Assembly (NCBI RefSeq): GCF_000972845.2
Contig: NC_040033.1
Location: forward strand, 1,044,344 to 1,108,343
Direction of reading: 5' to 3'
DNA from: Larimichthys crocea
Taxonomy: Eukaryota; Chordata; Actinopteri; Sciaenidae
DNA length: 64,000 nt
Shown: one piece after another, positions 11,822 to 24,516 of the stretch
Numbering within the stretch: the stretch's first letter is position 1
Layout: every line of letters begins with the position of its first letter
Program-made: the position numbers and the translations under genes
The notes under the pieces: generated by a model
What the model was told of the DNA's origin: nothing
Databases searched by the model: none
The model's input: the letters and a program-made list of their open reading frames with translations, nothing else

Positions 11822-13698
11822 TTTGCTCTCCACTTCTGCATTTTGGATACATGCCTACGATCCGTGTCCTGAACTGTCACAGTGGATCCTTCACTCTTTA
11901 CCCTCTTTGAAGTGCCATTACTGTTGATGAGATCCAATGCAAGCTGTGTAACTGACAATCAAACTGGAGCAAAGTCAATTTGATTTAATTGGTTCAGAAT
12001 TAACTGTGGAACCGGTATCTCAAGGCGCCCTGGCTTTATTGTGGCCTTTCTTCCTCTCGGTAAAAGCTTTTAAATTGATCTCAGGGCAGTCACTGTCACC
12101 AGCGTCCAAGGGTGTCCGCTGTTCAGTCTCAGCATGGGTTGCATGCCGAACTCGACGACGATGACACCTCTCTCTTAATATTTAGAACAACAAGAGCACC
12201 CCTGCTCGGCATATGCTTGAAATCTGCTGTAAAAGGGCCGAACAGGTGGCTAATGCGTGTGACCCAGTGCCCCCCACCCCCTGCTGCTGCTGCTACAAGC
12301 TGCGTTGGTTACCAGACAGCTAAATTAGAGCTTGATGCAACTCGATCCAGCCTCCCTAAGAGCCCGACTTTGTATTGACATTTGCTAATCAAATTAAAGG
12401 ATGGATTACGAGCTGCATCTGGTCTTTGTAATAACGCTCATTATTAGCTCCACTGCGTAGCGACGAGCGACTGTCAAGCACCTGCATTGCTTGTTAATTG
12501 CTACAAACATGCACAACATGCAATGTGCTTTTTTTTCTTTTTTTACTCTCTGATCTAATTTATTTTACATATGCATCTGCAGATAACGAACCGAATCTTT
12601 CATTTCTTTTTCATGTTGTGAGATGGGACATTTCCATCTTGTGGCTGGTGAGCTGCTTGGCCCCTCTGAGAGCTTATCATCACTGATGTATGAACTTCCG
12701 TGTAACTTAATGAAAGTGATTTTTCTCTCCCTCCCAGCTGTAGCTGTAGTGCATTATGCCCAGTCAATCTCAGAATCACGGTTTTCCCCACATGTGAGCC
12801 TGATTGTCCCTTCCAGGGGGAGAGGCAGCAGCTCAGTGTGCGCTCCCTTATTCCAAACAGCCATTCGTCTCTTAGCTCAGAGGATTTATTCTCATTATCA
12901 TGATTTAACATTCGTGAAAATATATTATATATAAAATAAATGTTTTTCATTCTAACAGCCAAAAACAACACGACACGTTTGAACTGATCGCTTTGTAGCA
13001 GTAACATTTAAACGTAAGCACAAATTCATGTATAATTGGTTAGAGTGGCAGGCACCGCTAAGCCTTTAAATGTACAGTAAAATATTACTTCATTTCAGAT
13101 TGGTGGCGTGAAAAACAAATCTTCTAATTACTCCAAATGAAATAAAGATTTAAAGTAATTCCGTTTTCTGTACTCTTATTTAGCATCAGCGGTGCACGCT
13201 GACAGTCATGAGGGGACTACAGCTGGGATTCCAAAGTAACAGAAAGCTTCTTAGCCCCAGGACCTACGGCAGTGCTGGTGTGAGTGTGTGTGTGTGTGTG
13301 AGAGAGGGGAGTGTTTGTGCGCAGCGACACATGCTTGAACCCAGCAGGTGGCTCCGAATGAGGCAGTTGTTCTGGGGGATTGTTATTAATTCATCTCCTA
13401 CTGATAGATGCCGTGTCGGAACACAACAGAGAGACCACAAGCTGCTGTGTTTACACGTTTGGTCTTCTCTGGCCCACATTTCGGCTCAAGTCCCAATCAT
13501 GCTAATGACTTTGCTCTCACTGATCTCTTGCCTCTTTTGCTTTTAAGGGGAAAACAAAGACATGCTGCTCCGTCTTTGGCTCTCGTAGTAAAGAGGGGCT
13601 CGATGAAACACATTTTAGACTTTGCACTCTTCAAAATAAACTTTTTTGAACCCCAGGATATTTCTGCTGACTTTTCACTCAGGCTTACTAGGAAGGAG

Positions 13699-13731
13699 AT
13701 TAACTTTACTGATCCTCTCAATGGAGAAATT
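13699..13731 (+). repeat. short dispersed module beside SINE (copy B)
   Basis: Copy B counterpart of the ctttactgatcc..gagaaatt module at 9307-9342. Confidence 0.55.
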
Positions 13732-13757
13732 CTATTTTCACTCAAGTTCCTTTTACA

Positions 13758-13915
13758 GGGGCGCGTTTAGCTCAGTCGGTAGAGCATCCGCCCCGTGGTA
13801 CAAAGGCTCAGTCCTTGTCGGACGGACCAGGGTTCGAATCTGACCTGTGGCTCTTTCCCACTGGTATTTCCCACATTCCTGTCACTCCTCCTCTCTCCTC
13901 ATCTTTCCTTTACAT
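13758..13915 (+). mobile_element. tRNA-derived SINE (copy B)
   Basis: Counterpart of the SINE at 9368-9530. The A box TAGCTCAGTCGG is at 13768-13779. The B box GGTTCGAATC at 13831-13840 is closer to consensus than in copy A (GGTTCAAATC). The head has lost single bases relative to A, for example GGGGCGCG against GGGGCGGCG. Confidence 0.75.
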
Positions 13916-13931
13916 AACCACATAAGCAGTT

Positions 13932-14055
13932 AGGGCACACCTTCAGTGCCCAGGAGGTGAACTGGCACCTTTTCACACTCCTGCTGTGGTCTCTGTTGGA
14001 CTTTGAACCAACCACCCCATGCCCCGTCCCATGGACTGAGCTACTGCCGCCCCCG
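13932..14055 (-). mobile_element. tRNA-derived SINE, second type (copy B)
   Basis: Counterpart of 9531-9655. On the minus strand the A box TAGCTCAGTCC is at 14033-14043 and the B box region GGTTCAAAGTCC at 13998-14009. About 17 more bases lie between the two SINE tails here than in copy A. Confidence 0.75.
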
Positions 14056-14514
14056 CTGCATGCATTAAATGGGTAGCCCTCTGCTCATTTTCCTTCTAAG
14101 TTTGGTTACTAGAATGTCACGTTGGACATTGGAGATGTACTGTTGGTGTTGCAGAAATGTAATTTGATATTTAATAATCCTATTGTCAAACATCTGCATT
14201 GATCGATTGTGTTTTGGCATCATGTACGTGCAAAAGGATATGCAGTCGAGGTAGCTGTGGTGGTCACCATCATTTCTGACTATATTTTGTGAATGTACAT
14301 TATAAGAAGTAAGAACTAAAGTTTAAAGAGTGTTGTTTATATTATTTCTTATATGTTCAGCTAACCTGTAGAAGCTCAACAACAAATCATTGTTTATTAT
14401 TGCTTTTTAAAATCCGGATGCCTCTCACATATCTCCACATGGATGATGAAGAAGCACATCACCCCGTGTCTCACCTCCACCAGGGTGGTGAAACATTAGG
14501 GGTTATGAGTTAAA

Positions 14515-14770
14515 CCCCTCAGATGATCCAGAACGTGGCGGCCCGCCTGGTCTACAACCAACCACACGGTCACATGTTACCCTTCTTCTCATCGAGCTCC
14601 ACTTGCTCACGCTACCTACAAGTCGTCTCCGGTCTGCACCCACCTACTCGAACGCCCTCCAGGCGCGTGTTACCTCACGATCTTGCACGTTAACATTTCT
14701 TATCACACTGCACCTTGATTGTTCCCTTCTCTGTAGGTCGCTTTGGATAAAATCATTTGAATGACCACCA
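14515..14770 (+). mobile_element. L2-type LINE 3' fragment (copy B)
   Basis: Counterpart of 10085-10345, with the QMIQNVAARLVYNQP-coding string at about 14519-14562 and the tail 'gtaggtcgctttggataaaa' from 14733. Extra single-base gaps break the frame further. Confidence 0.65.
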
Positions 14771-15889
14771 TTTGTTTCTGCCCTCCATGACCATTCAGAA
14801 ATAAATGGAAGAAATATCCAGCACTTATTCCGCAGTGCATGTCGTCTTCATGATTTATGACTGAAGTAAGAATGAAATACATTTCTTGCAGCCCTTTTGT
14901 TTGAAGCTGTGATCGTACACAATATCCAGACAAAGCCCAACAACAGACCAACTAATGTTTGCAGTAGCACATGGCTGGTGAGGGGGGGTTGGATTACTTA
15001 GCTTCCAAAGCAGTTTGGAACCCATGAGATCCCGAGTGAAAAATGAGAAAATGAGTCACCGATGTGGCCTGCAGGCTCGACCCTCATTGGGGTTGTGTGG
15101 CACGGCAGATGATCCCCATCATCATTCTCCTGTTAGGGTAATAGGAGTCGGTGAGTAGCTCTGCATCGATTTGCTCTTTTCTGAGCTGTGTCTGCACCAT
15201 AAACAGGTCTGGAAGGAAAACTGGCCCTCTGTCTCCCTGATTGTTGTCTAATAACAACAATCTCCCACCCCTCGAATCGTCTGAGTGACCACCGTCTGTT
15301 GTCGTTTCATCGCATGGAATGATTTAATTCTGCAGGACCACCTCGGCGTGATGAGCATTCTGAATCATCCTAATGGCTGGTTTGTGCACACAAACCATAG
15401 GACTGCTGAGGGAATCCAAACCAGAGCACATTTGCATTAACTGCTGGGTTTTTCTCTGGTCTCAATGTGGTCTGATGAGACTTTGAGCTCTGACAGGCCC
15501 GGGGCCTTGAAACTCAGCTGAGGGGTCTTACTGACAAGAGCTGAGCTTTGCTGTGACCTCATCCACCAACCCCTGCCGCAGAGCACAGCGGGGAGAAAGA
15601 AGAGAAAACTTTTCCTCTCAAGAATCTGAATTCAAAAAGACACAGAAGCTGCTGTGTTCAGTGGGCACACAACATGAGCAGCTAAAACAAAAGAGAGGTC
15701 GCATGGAATCTGATCTTTTTGGACTACAGTGAAACCACGTTTGGACATTGGGGTGCCGTTTGTAAAGCGTCTGCTCTGAAAAATACAAGCACACTTTTGT
15801 CACATTTAGCTAAAAACAATGTTTAAAACGGTTTGAATTTTTGAGAGTCACTTTTTTGCACATTTGAACTATTTGTGAATTAGAGATAT

Positions 15890-16135
15890 TTTAATATTTA
15901 ATCCAAATGTTAAATGTAAAATCTAAATGCTAAATCTAAATCAATTAAATATAAATCTAAATGTAAATATAAATCTAAAATAAATGTTAAATATAAATGT
16001 TGAATATAAATCTAAATGTTAAATACGAATCTAAATGTTAAATATAAATCTAATCTAATGTTAAATTAAATCTAAATGTTAAATATAAATATAAATGTTA
16101 AATATAAAATACAAATATAAATGTTGAAGCTAAAT
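15890..16135. repeat. AT-rich minisatellite (copy B)
   Basis: Expanded form of the array at 11495-11690, with repeated ATATAAATCTAAATGTTAA-type units. About 50 bp longer than in copy A. Confidence 0.85.
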
Positions 16136-16288
16136 GTTTCGGGTGAAACTAAATATTTAGCTAAAATGCAAATTCAATTACCGGTAACCGGAAGTGCCAA
16201 AATAAAAGCTTGAGGAGGTCAGAGCGTGTTTATAGTGGCAAATAATGAATAAAACCTATCTTATCCGGGGAAATGGACTCTTGGACAC

Positions 16289-17825
16289 GGTGTGGATTTC
16301 TTCCTCCCCTCCAATGCAAACTCATATTTGATGTCACCCACTGGACCTTAAGACGCAAAGAAAATGGAGGCGAGGCAGCGGTGGACGTTATTTCAGTTCT
16401 CCTCGACAGCGTGCCACAAGTCAGGCTTCCTCAGCGCCGGTTTCCACCTCGCGTGACAAATGCATTCTGCACTGTGACTATAGGGAATACTGCCATGAAA
16501 GGCGAGTCAGAGCGAGCAATGGCCAGACCTGTTAACATGTTATTAGCCTGCTCTGGCATCCAGACTAATTGGACCAAAAGCAGAAAGAAAAGCGAAAATG
16601 TTGCATGTCTCTGCTGTTACTATGCCAACCGGTGATGCAATGTCTGCCACTGTATGTAGGAGATACAAAGAACATGATTGAAAGGCTACCGTATAAACAC
16701 GATGATATTATTCAGTGTTTTAGCACATGCATGGGAGGTCTGTCTCTTGTTAGCTCTACTGGCTGTATTTAAATAGTGATGAGATTTTATTGCAGTGTGA
16801 AGATAATTAGGATTTTAAGACTCAAAGCCACATTGAATAACTCACAGTCACGTTGATGATTTCAGGCCTGAGTGATAGAAAAGATCCACTCTCTCCTGTT
16901 AAATTTAATTATTATTATACTACCACAAATAATTCACTCACTTGATAAACTGCACGGTTTATTTGATTGCAGCTAAACGGCTGAACAATTATGGTCACAG
17001 TTGCTGTCTGTCTGCTTTCTGCATTAGTATATAAAACGCATTTCATTGAAGCACGTGTGGAAACATCACAGTAAGAGGTTTAGATCTCCACATGCTGGAT
17101 GTCTCTACAACTCCATGTCACACACATTGTGACACATTTTCCACCACTACTGAGTGTGTCTCGCTCTCAGTCAGAGAATGCGCTCTGGTCGATTTATCGT
17201 ACAACACTTAAAAAAAACAAAACTCTACTCTGAAATCACCAAGGGAAGGTGAGGGCAATACTTGAACTTGAGATGTCTAAAGTATCCGAGGGTTAAGTGC
17301 TCTCCAGATACTCGTCCAGTGAGGTTTTATACATATGTTATATAAATGATCCATGGTTAGATAACCATACAAAGAAAGTAGAGCAAACCTGTTCGCCCCA
17401 GGGAGGCCTTCATATCCACTTCTCCTTGCTACTAATTGCACAACGGTAAAACAACAACATCTAAGAAGCAGCAAGAACTCAAACATCGCTCTAACTGTCT
17501 CAAATCGTGCCCCGAATACCACTTCATAATCACCGTCATCTGCTTTTATATTCAAATCGGCAATAACATTTGTCTGCACACTTAGTCGATTCGGATTGAG
17601 CGAACGACTGAAATTCGTGGTCGTGCAGAAGACTCTGTGATGTGCTAAAATGATGACAGCGCCTTTCTGCCTGTCGGGACGAACAACATTTCCCATTAGG
17701 CTGTGCTGGCTCTGTTTCACTTGATTTGATTCAATATGCAAAGGCCCTTCGAGAAATCAGACAGCCTGTAGGGTGTGTGCCATGGTAATGTGACCCAGCA
17801 TGGAAAGCACAATCATGAAGAGAAT
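16289..17825. other. gene-free stretch with one long minus-strand open frame
   Basis: A 154-codon open frame runs on the minus strand from 17741 to 17277. It has no recognised domain, no clear splice context and an amphipathic but unremarkable composition. One frame of this length is about what chance would give in a window of this size. Nothing else was recognised here. Confidence 0.4.
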
Positions 17826-17826
17826 G

Positions 17827-17869
<43 letters not shown>

Positions 17870-17919
17870 CATCCATCCATCCATCCATCCATCCATCCAT
17901 CCATCCATCCATCCATCCC
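17826..17919. repeat. compound microsatellite (TATC)n(CATC)n
   Basis: About eleven TATC units pass directly into about twelve CATC units. The open frames over it (repeating SIYL and HPSI residues) are by-products of the repeat. The site is very likely length-polymorphic. Confidence 0.97.
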
Positions 17920-18227
17920 ATATTAATTGCACCGCTAAATGTGGCCGTGACCTATACCATCCACTCCTGGAACAGCTGTGTCCACAGGGTGCCACCTATT
18001 AGCCGAAGTGCTAATAGGTTGTATGTGGGAAGTGATGGTTATGGCTCTTGTTGTTGCTAAGCGACTATAGAAAACCTGTTTGAAGCATGCTGCTCTTTTA
18101 GTAAAAAAAAGTCTTCTTTTTTTTTTTCCTGCTGTAATTCTTGGTACTTGACTCTGTATTCATTAGAGGCTCTCCTTCATAACTGACACTCCTTCATATG
18201 TACTAACAGTTGGCTCAGATATGATAT

Positions 18228-18620
18228 TTACATATGTCCAAACAGAAATCTATGAAAGGTAGTTTAACACAGAAATAGAATACATGCATGAAAAAGAATG
18301 AAGTGATTCATGTTCTACTTAACGGTTATCATAAATACATTAACACTATCTCATGGATGCATGACATGCATGAACAATATGTTAATTATACGACTGATCA
18401 GTTATAAAGAAAATATTATTAATAAACCATGAATTCATTGTTGTAATAATTAATGTATTGTTCTTGCATTAGGTCACACATGAGATACGGATAGTTTGAA
18501 ATAATAAATGATGATAAATGATGAATGAATTCATTATTGGTTATTCATAACTGTATGCATGACTTCATGATCATTCATATCCCTAAACATGAAATCAAAA
18601 CATCTCGGTGTAATGCAAAG
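18228..18620. repeat. AT-rich fold-back region, possible miniature element
   Basis: Dense in short palindromes and inverted words (CATGAATTCATTG, ATGCATGACATGCAT, ATGAATTCATTATTGG, CATGATCATTCAT). Phrases of this kind occur in palindrome-rich miniature DNA elements of fish. No clean terminal repeats or target duplications were found, so this may be only AT-rich DNA. Confidence 0.3.
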
Positions 18621-18689
18621 AAATCAATCGTGACATTAACTGCATGGTGAAAAAAGCTGATTTAACAACACAGGGTTCCTGATGAGCTG

Positions 18690-18970
18690 GAGATATCTGC
18701 TGCTAGTCTGCTCACCAACACCTGCATCAACCCCATCCTCCAGAACCTCCAATCCTACAGCTGATCCAGATCCATATCCTCAAACACACAAACACCCTCT
18801 TCTACCTCACAGACCTGTTCCACCACCACCACACTCAATCCCGCAGTGACTCCACTGCACAGGACCAAACACCCAACCCGGGGTGACAGAGTCTTGTCCA
18901 GAGGTGTCCATATCTTCTGGAACTCTCTCCACAAAGACACCTGTGAGTGCACTGACCTAACCACTTAACC
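18690..18970 (+). mobile_element. possible LINE pol relic
   Basis: Translation near 18878-18966 gives RGDRVLS and then FWNSLH, followed by a stop. This resembles the (T)RGDRAFS..LWNSLP stretch near the C-terminal end of L2/Rex-type LINE proteins. Upstream text reads like decayed coding sequence. The match is short, so confidence is limited. Confidence 0.35.
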
Positions 18971-20900
18971 CTAACCCTAAGTAAGACACCATTTTAATGT
19001 TTAACCTGTGTCTTATGTGTTTTTTAGTGCGTTGTTTTGATCATTTCGCGTATCAGACATTATAATACATGAAGAATAGCAGCTACAGTACACTCTCTTG
19101 TTACTATGACAGCAAAATACACTCTTGGAACTCACAAACCCAATCTGTTTACTTGTAAAACACAATGTGGACAGTCATCCATAAATATCAGATCCGACGA
19201 AAACAAATTGCATTTCGCTTGCTGTCTGAGCATCTCTATCCAGAAACTCACAACAGTCCTTCCTGTTCCATTCAAAATAGGAAGGAAATGAAGCCAGCGG
19301 TGTAAAGCGAGGCTCCCAGCGGGGCCCCGTAAACTGTAAATGTTTTCACACTACACCAACCGAAACCAGCGGTGCGCGGCCGGAAGTGTGACACGCATTC
19401 TCACACAGAGTTTACACCACAATCAATGGGACGTGGTGGTCAGGTGAGCAGGTCCTTAACCTTCACACCGGCGGAAGATGAATGGTACGGTGAGGAAAGG
19501 CTACGACTCAGCAAAGCGTCACAGGTGCAGGAGGGAAATGGTACAAAGGAAAAAAAAAACTCATCTTGCATGGCAGGAAAGATTAATGCGGTTGTTTTGT
19601 TTGATTAAGGAGAAAGGTACATTTCACAAACGCTTGAAGCGCAGACATACAACTAATTGTATGTCTCCTTATTGACGTGCAGACTGGTTTCATTTAACTG
19701 CCAGAGTGACTTTCCTTTGTCTTTGCTGCTAAATATGACAAATAAAGTGGAATGAATGAGTAACACTGCCATCTGTTAATGTCAATTCAAACAGCCGTAT
19801 CGTTGATTTCTCAGGCGCTGAGAAGAATTTCTTCATAGATGCAATACTTCATTGCTACCTCGTCCTCCGTGACCGCTCCGTCTCCATGTGTTTGACAGGA
19901 TCCGTCTGAAGCTTCTTCAACACTCAAAGAGAACCAACCCAACGATGCCAACAAACTCTTTTTTGTGCACTCAAACTGACTCATCTTCCCTCGTTCTGTT
20001 ATGCTGATATGTATTTCACACTCAGATATGTCTTCTATAATTATATATAATTGCAATAGCTTTTACTCTGTAAGGCGACTGCCACGGTATTTTATTGAAA
20101 TTTCATAGATTTAATGTGAAGCAAACACTTGCCAAAGTGTCTTCTATTTCCATTAACAAACTCAACTATGGGACTGAAAGCAATTCACGCGACATTGCAA
20201 AATTAAATTAAAGTAAACTGGGACTGATGCAAGCTTATTTCCTCGCTCTCCACCAACTAATGTGGTATTCACCATCTGGTCCCTCAGGCTACTTTGAGAC
20301 ATCACTTCAGAAATACTCATATGTGTGAAATTTGGATTACTAAACTCTCTTTAATCACTCATTTAATTCCTAAAACCGTCATAGTATGCCTGCTAATATG
20401 TCTTATAAATCTACAAAAGCTGAAGTGCAATGGCTTAAATCTATGCTGACATGTTGTTGGGTATTTACGAGCCTGTTTCTGCTTTATGTGTTGCTATTAA
20501 GTTTGCAACATGTTTTTTTTTTTTTGCCGAACACATTCAGTAGAGACACTTTTTTTGCTTTCTCTATGCAGAATTACAAACTGTTAGACACATTTTAAAA
20601 TATAAAGAGTGTGTGGGTTACTTTAAATTAGTGTCTGATGCGGAAACATGACTCCAATTACTTAACTTTTTCTGTCACAAAGTAAATAAATGAGAAAAAA
20701 AAAGTTTGTGATGCCGTTAATTACCTTTAAAGCAACATCACATAAGATTTTGTATATTTTGCGATTTGGATATTTACTTATACAACACTGTAGGACAGCT
20801 CGGTGTGTGAATTTGTTATGATTATATTACTTATGAACAACTAGCAAGACAACTTTTCTAACAGCCAAACTGTAACATAGTTACACGCAGTTTGTCTTCA
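18971..20900. other. gene-free non-coding stretch
   Basis: Only short open frames are present. A T run lies near 20513-20525. No repeat family was recognised. Confidence 0.4.
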
Positions 20901-21300
20901 TTGGGTCCATGTCCTGTCATTTCAGATCCCACCTTTCAATCAGTTCATTTCCCTCACCTGGATTTCCCCGCCCATCTCCTCACCTGCAGTCTATTTACTC
21001 ATTAGCCCTCAGCATATATACACTGGTCCATTTCCACTTCATCCCTGCCAGATTGTCTTGTGTTGTTTTTGCCAAGCTCTCCAGTGATTCCAGTTTCGTC
21101 TTCTCGTTCTGACCCTGTTTTGCACTTGGGATACCTGCCTGCCCCTTGTTGGATTAGTTTGCCTTTATTGATCTCCTGGTTTTGACCCTGCCTGTACTTT
21201 GGACTGACGAAACTGATTTTCCTGCCTCTGAGTCGTGCTTTTGGGTTCTCCTTGCCAGTACCAGCACTGGGACACAAACCTCAAGCAAGTGCAACACCAT
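20900..21300 (+). repeat. possible degenerate LTR-like sequence
   Basis: Pyrimidine-rich text with a TATA-like string (CATATATACACTGG near 21013) and repeated phrases of the kind 'ttgaccctgcctg', ending 'ttttgggttctccttgcc', resembles solo LTRs of fish gypsy elements as I remember them. No matching terminal duplication was found. Confidence 0.3.
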
Positions 21301-24300
21301 GACATAGCAGCGAGCTAATACTAGTCTTCCTCATCTAACAGCAGTCAGCCCAGCTTGGCGTCTGTCTTTTATTTCACCAGTAACTGAAAGCCAATCCCAG
21401 ATCCACTCCTCCTAGTTAATTTTCTCTTTCTAGCTTCATACGTCAACATCCTTCATGTCTGCAGAGGGTTCTGTGCGCGTTTACATTGCCAGCTAGCCCC
21501 GGCTCTGGTTCTGGCACGACACCAGTTCTACCCCCAGTCCAGGGCCTGAAAACCTCAGCTGTCCAAGGCTCTTTTGCTTGCTGTGTAAACACAACTGTTT
21601 GTGTTTTGATCTCCTCAGACTCAGCTGACCAGCTTACTGTAGCAACAAGTACAGATGACTGTCCGTAAGAAAACTGGTTGAGAACCAGAGTGAAAATCAG
21701 CAGACTCATTGGTGGTGTGCACTTAAAGTTACATCAAACAAAGCCTATGGGCTATGGAGTTGCAATGACAGATGATTTAATTCCTTTAAAACAAACTGGA
21801 AATGATGCCAAGCAGGTCTTGAGTATTTAAGGCCTTGATAAGCAATGATACAGTTAATTACTCCCCTTAACCAGCATACAGCACTACAATGCTGTTTGCC
21901 TTCAGAGCCTTTGCCTTTGTTTGCTAATTCATGAAATCAATAGTCCCTCTTTAATAATTTAAAAACGTTGCCGGTTGCACGGAAAATCTGCGTGGATTTG
22001 TTTGTGCAAAGGGCCACATCATATGCATAACCCTCTACAACACCCTGACTGTGAGCAGATTAGCATACACTCAAAGCATTACAGTGCAAACACTTGTACA
22101 TGTTCACAGCTGAATGCATGCAGCCCTCTCGTGATCACATATGACACACTACCAGAGCCGCGTAGATGTTAATATTTATGATGAAACAACTGCAAGTGCA
22201 CAAACTAAACAAAGAGACGCAGACAGAGGCTGTAAATTCACACACTCTCACAGTGGATAACACTGTTTGTAGATTCTAGTCTTCTAGCCACACAGATCTC
22301 TCCGAGGATCTGCAGACAAACAATGTGCACATTTAAGACTTTTGGCATCGCAGCCATTCATTTCTACGGGCAAATAAAGCTTAGTTTGCCTCTGTTCGCA
22401 GAGAACCTTCACGCGGATCCATAAAACTGTCAGCGGCTGGCTTTCCTGTGGTCTGTAATGTGCACCCACAGCAGCAAAATAAAGACCGTCTCTCCCTCTG
22501 CTGTACAATATCATCATGCATCTTGGAAGAAACCATAACAAGCAGCAGCACATTCAAAATTTCATCATATAAAGCTCCTGAAACATATTGAGACGAGCAC
22601 GTTTCTTACTCATTTCTATGAGACAACACATATGACATATGGTTTATTTCACATCTGGAAAAGAGCTCTTAGGTGAAATATTACACAGTAATGATGTTAG
22701 TCACAAAGCTCACTGGTCAAAGCGCATTCATTTGCATCATCAGTGTGCATTCATTGCCAAATATAGGAAAGGGAGATCTAATAATATCCTTTCGTCTCCG
22801 TGGACCACACTTTCCTGGAAAACAGCCCTTGCCTGGAGCTCATTGATTTCATATGAATGCAAGTTTGGTTGTAATACAGCAAATATCAGAAAAAGACGCT
22901 TAGTACACACATGTATGTAGAACTTAGACCTTTCATCGCACTTTGTTCAAGACTCAGATACTGTCCTATCAGGGGCGGTATTGGGAGTTCAAGGCCATGA
23001 GATCAAATCTGATGCACTGATGTTTTATTGTTGGTCCAGTGAATATGCTGAGGCTTCTTCTTCAAGTGTAGCTTAAAGGTAGGAGGTCAGGAGTACTGTC
23101 CAATCTATAATGGGTACAATATATAGATAAAACCTGCATTAATAAGATAATTGTAGCCTAAAACAAAGGTCATATTCCATTGTAACTAAGGACTTTTCTA
23201 TGCAGTGATCGGTAAAGTAATTCAGTTACATTTTAAGGGTAGCTATAAGTAACTGTAGCTAATTGCTTGTTTTCAGCATCACTGCTCATTTTGTTCGAGC
23301 ATCCAAACAAAAATTCCTTTGAAACCTGGCAGCAACCTGTCTCATCAAACACGATGACATTGACCTAAGCAGCCAAAACATTCCTTGATGTGCGCAGATA
23401 ATATCAACCCTCACTGATGTGTGTCTCTCTCTCCTTCTACCCTTCAATTTGGGTAAAAATCAAGGCGAGATTTTGGACCTGGATATTAGTCAACGTGGCG
23501 ACAGATGGCGAACTGGAGATTTATTTTCATGGGTGAGCTGCTGCCGCTGCCGCTTTGTGACTTGGAATTTCAAAGGAGTGGCATTAATCTGCCCCCCTGT
23601 CTCGCAGTGGGGCCAAGGAACCTGTTCAAGGTGGAACCAATATAAGACAAAAAGTCCCCGAAATTGATGAACCAGCAGAGTGCACATTAACATTCCTCAA
23701 AGGGACGAGTCAGATCAGCTCACGACAATCGCAGTGAAGGTTGGATGAGAAAATGCTGAAGATCCATGTTGGAGTCACTGCTGACACGCATGTGGAACAA
23801 GTTAACTACTCCTGTTTCATTTTTGGACTATCAGTCATTAAGGACGTGTCTGTTGGCTCAGATGTGAAACATCAAAACAAGTTGCTCAGATTCTTGAGGA
23901 GGGAGAATCTGTGTGCACACGGCTAATATCCCCCGAGGTGATCAAGGGATTAATAGTAATCGTGAAGAGATGATAAAAATAATCCCACGAGGAGCTTCCC
24001 TGCCTGTAATTTGTAAATCGACCACTTTTTATTTATTTTTTTTAAGAAAGACAGATGTCCCCTGATAATGCTAATCCCATGCAAATCAAACGCTCCATCA
24101 TTTCATCCATCTATTGTCCACAACATTTGTTAATTCTCTCATCCTCCTGTCAAGGGAAGGCAGAACAGGAGTTTTATTTAGTTAAATCTAAAGTAGGCAT
24201 TAATCCTGATGCACAGTCGTAAAACAATCACAGCGGGAGCAGCGACTAACGTGGAACGCATCGTTAAAAAAAAAAACTGCTTTCATTGTTTGATCAATAT

Positions 24301-24480
24301 TTATAGGGCATAATGGCATAAACTCAAATGATTAAGCGCACGCCATACACTGCAGAGAGATCTGTTAAATGGCTGGATGTGGAACAGCAACAGTGCGATG
24401 GCTCTAACAAGCTCTAATTGACTGGTTTGTGAAATTGCCAACCTCCACATGATGAAAGGCAGATACCAGTCTTTGATGTG
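21301..24480. other. gene-free stretch with regulatory-like patches
   Basis: No exon is supported. The parts at about 21760-21960 and 23925-24290 have balanced composition with homeobox and GATA-like words and few repeat features, as conserved non-coding elements often do. A 10-A run lies near 24266-24276. Confidence 0.35.
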
Positions 24481-24491
24481 CTCTATTTCTA

Positions 24492-24516
24492 TTTTTTTTT
24501 TTTTTTTTTTTTTTTT
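24492..24516. repeat. poly(T) run of 25
   Basis: Uninterrupted T25. It could be the A tail of a minus-strand retro-insertion, but no element body was recognised beside it. Confidence 0.95.

Larger units (their letters stand above)
11822..16288 (+). repeat. large tandem duplication, copy B
   Basis: Same-orientation copy of 7385-11800, 4467 bp long. It differs from A by a large number of isolated one-base gaps, mostly bases missing from B and not confined to homopolymers, plus a few larger differences: extra bases at about 14258-14300, an extended SINE junction near 13915-13940, and a longer minisatellite. In contrast, about 14981-15470 is nearly identical to A (10561-11050). Divergence dominated by gaps over substitutions is typical of weakly polished long-read sequence, so B may be the second haplotype wrongly placed in tandem. 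Confidence 0.95.

Noticed and set aside
12600..13007. 135-codon minus-strand open frame
   Set aside because: Lies in duplicated non-coding DNA. The equivalent region of copy A has a different frame structure because of gaps.
17821..17920. CRISPR-like regular repetition
   Set aside because: A four-base microsatellite without spacers in a vertebrate genome.
17775..18060. Open frames with repeated SIYL and HPSI residues
   Set aside because: Direct translation of the TATC/CATC microsatellite.
18964..18983. Interstitial telomere repeat (CCCTAA)
   Set aside because: Only two and a half units, within the range of chance.
23419..23667. Possible exon ending at TTCATGG|GTGAGC
   Set aside because: No convincing acceptor upstream and no recognisable protein.
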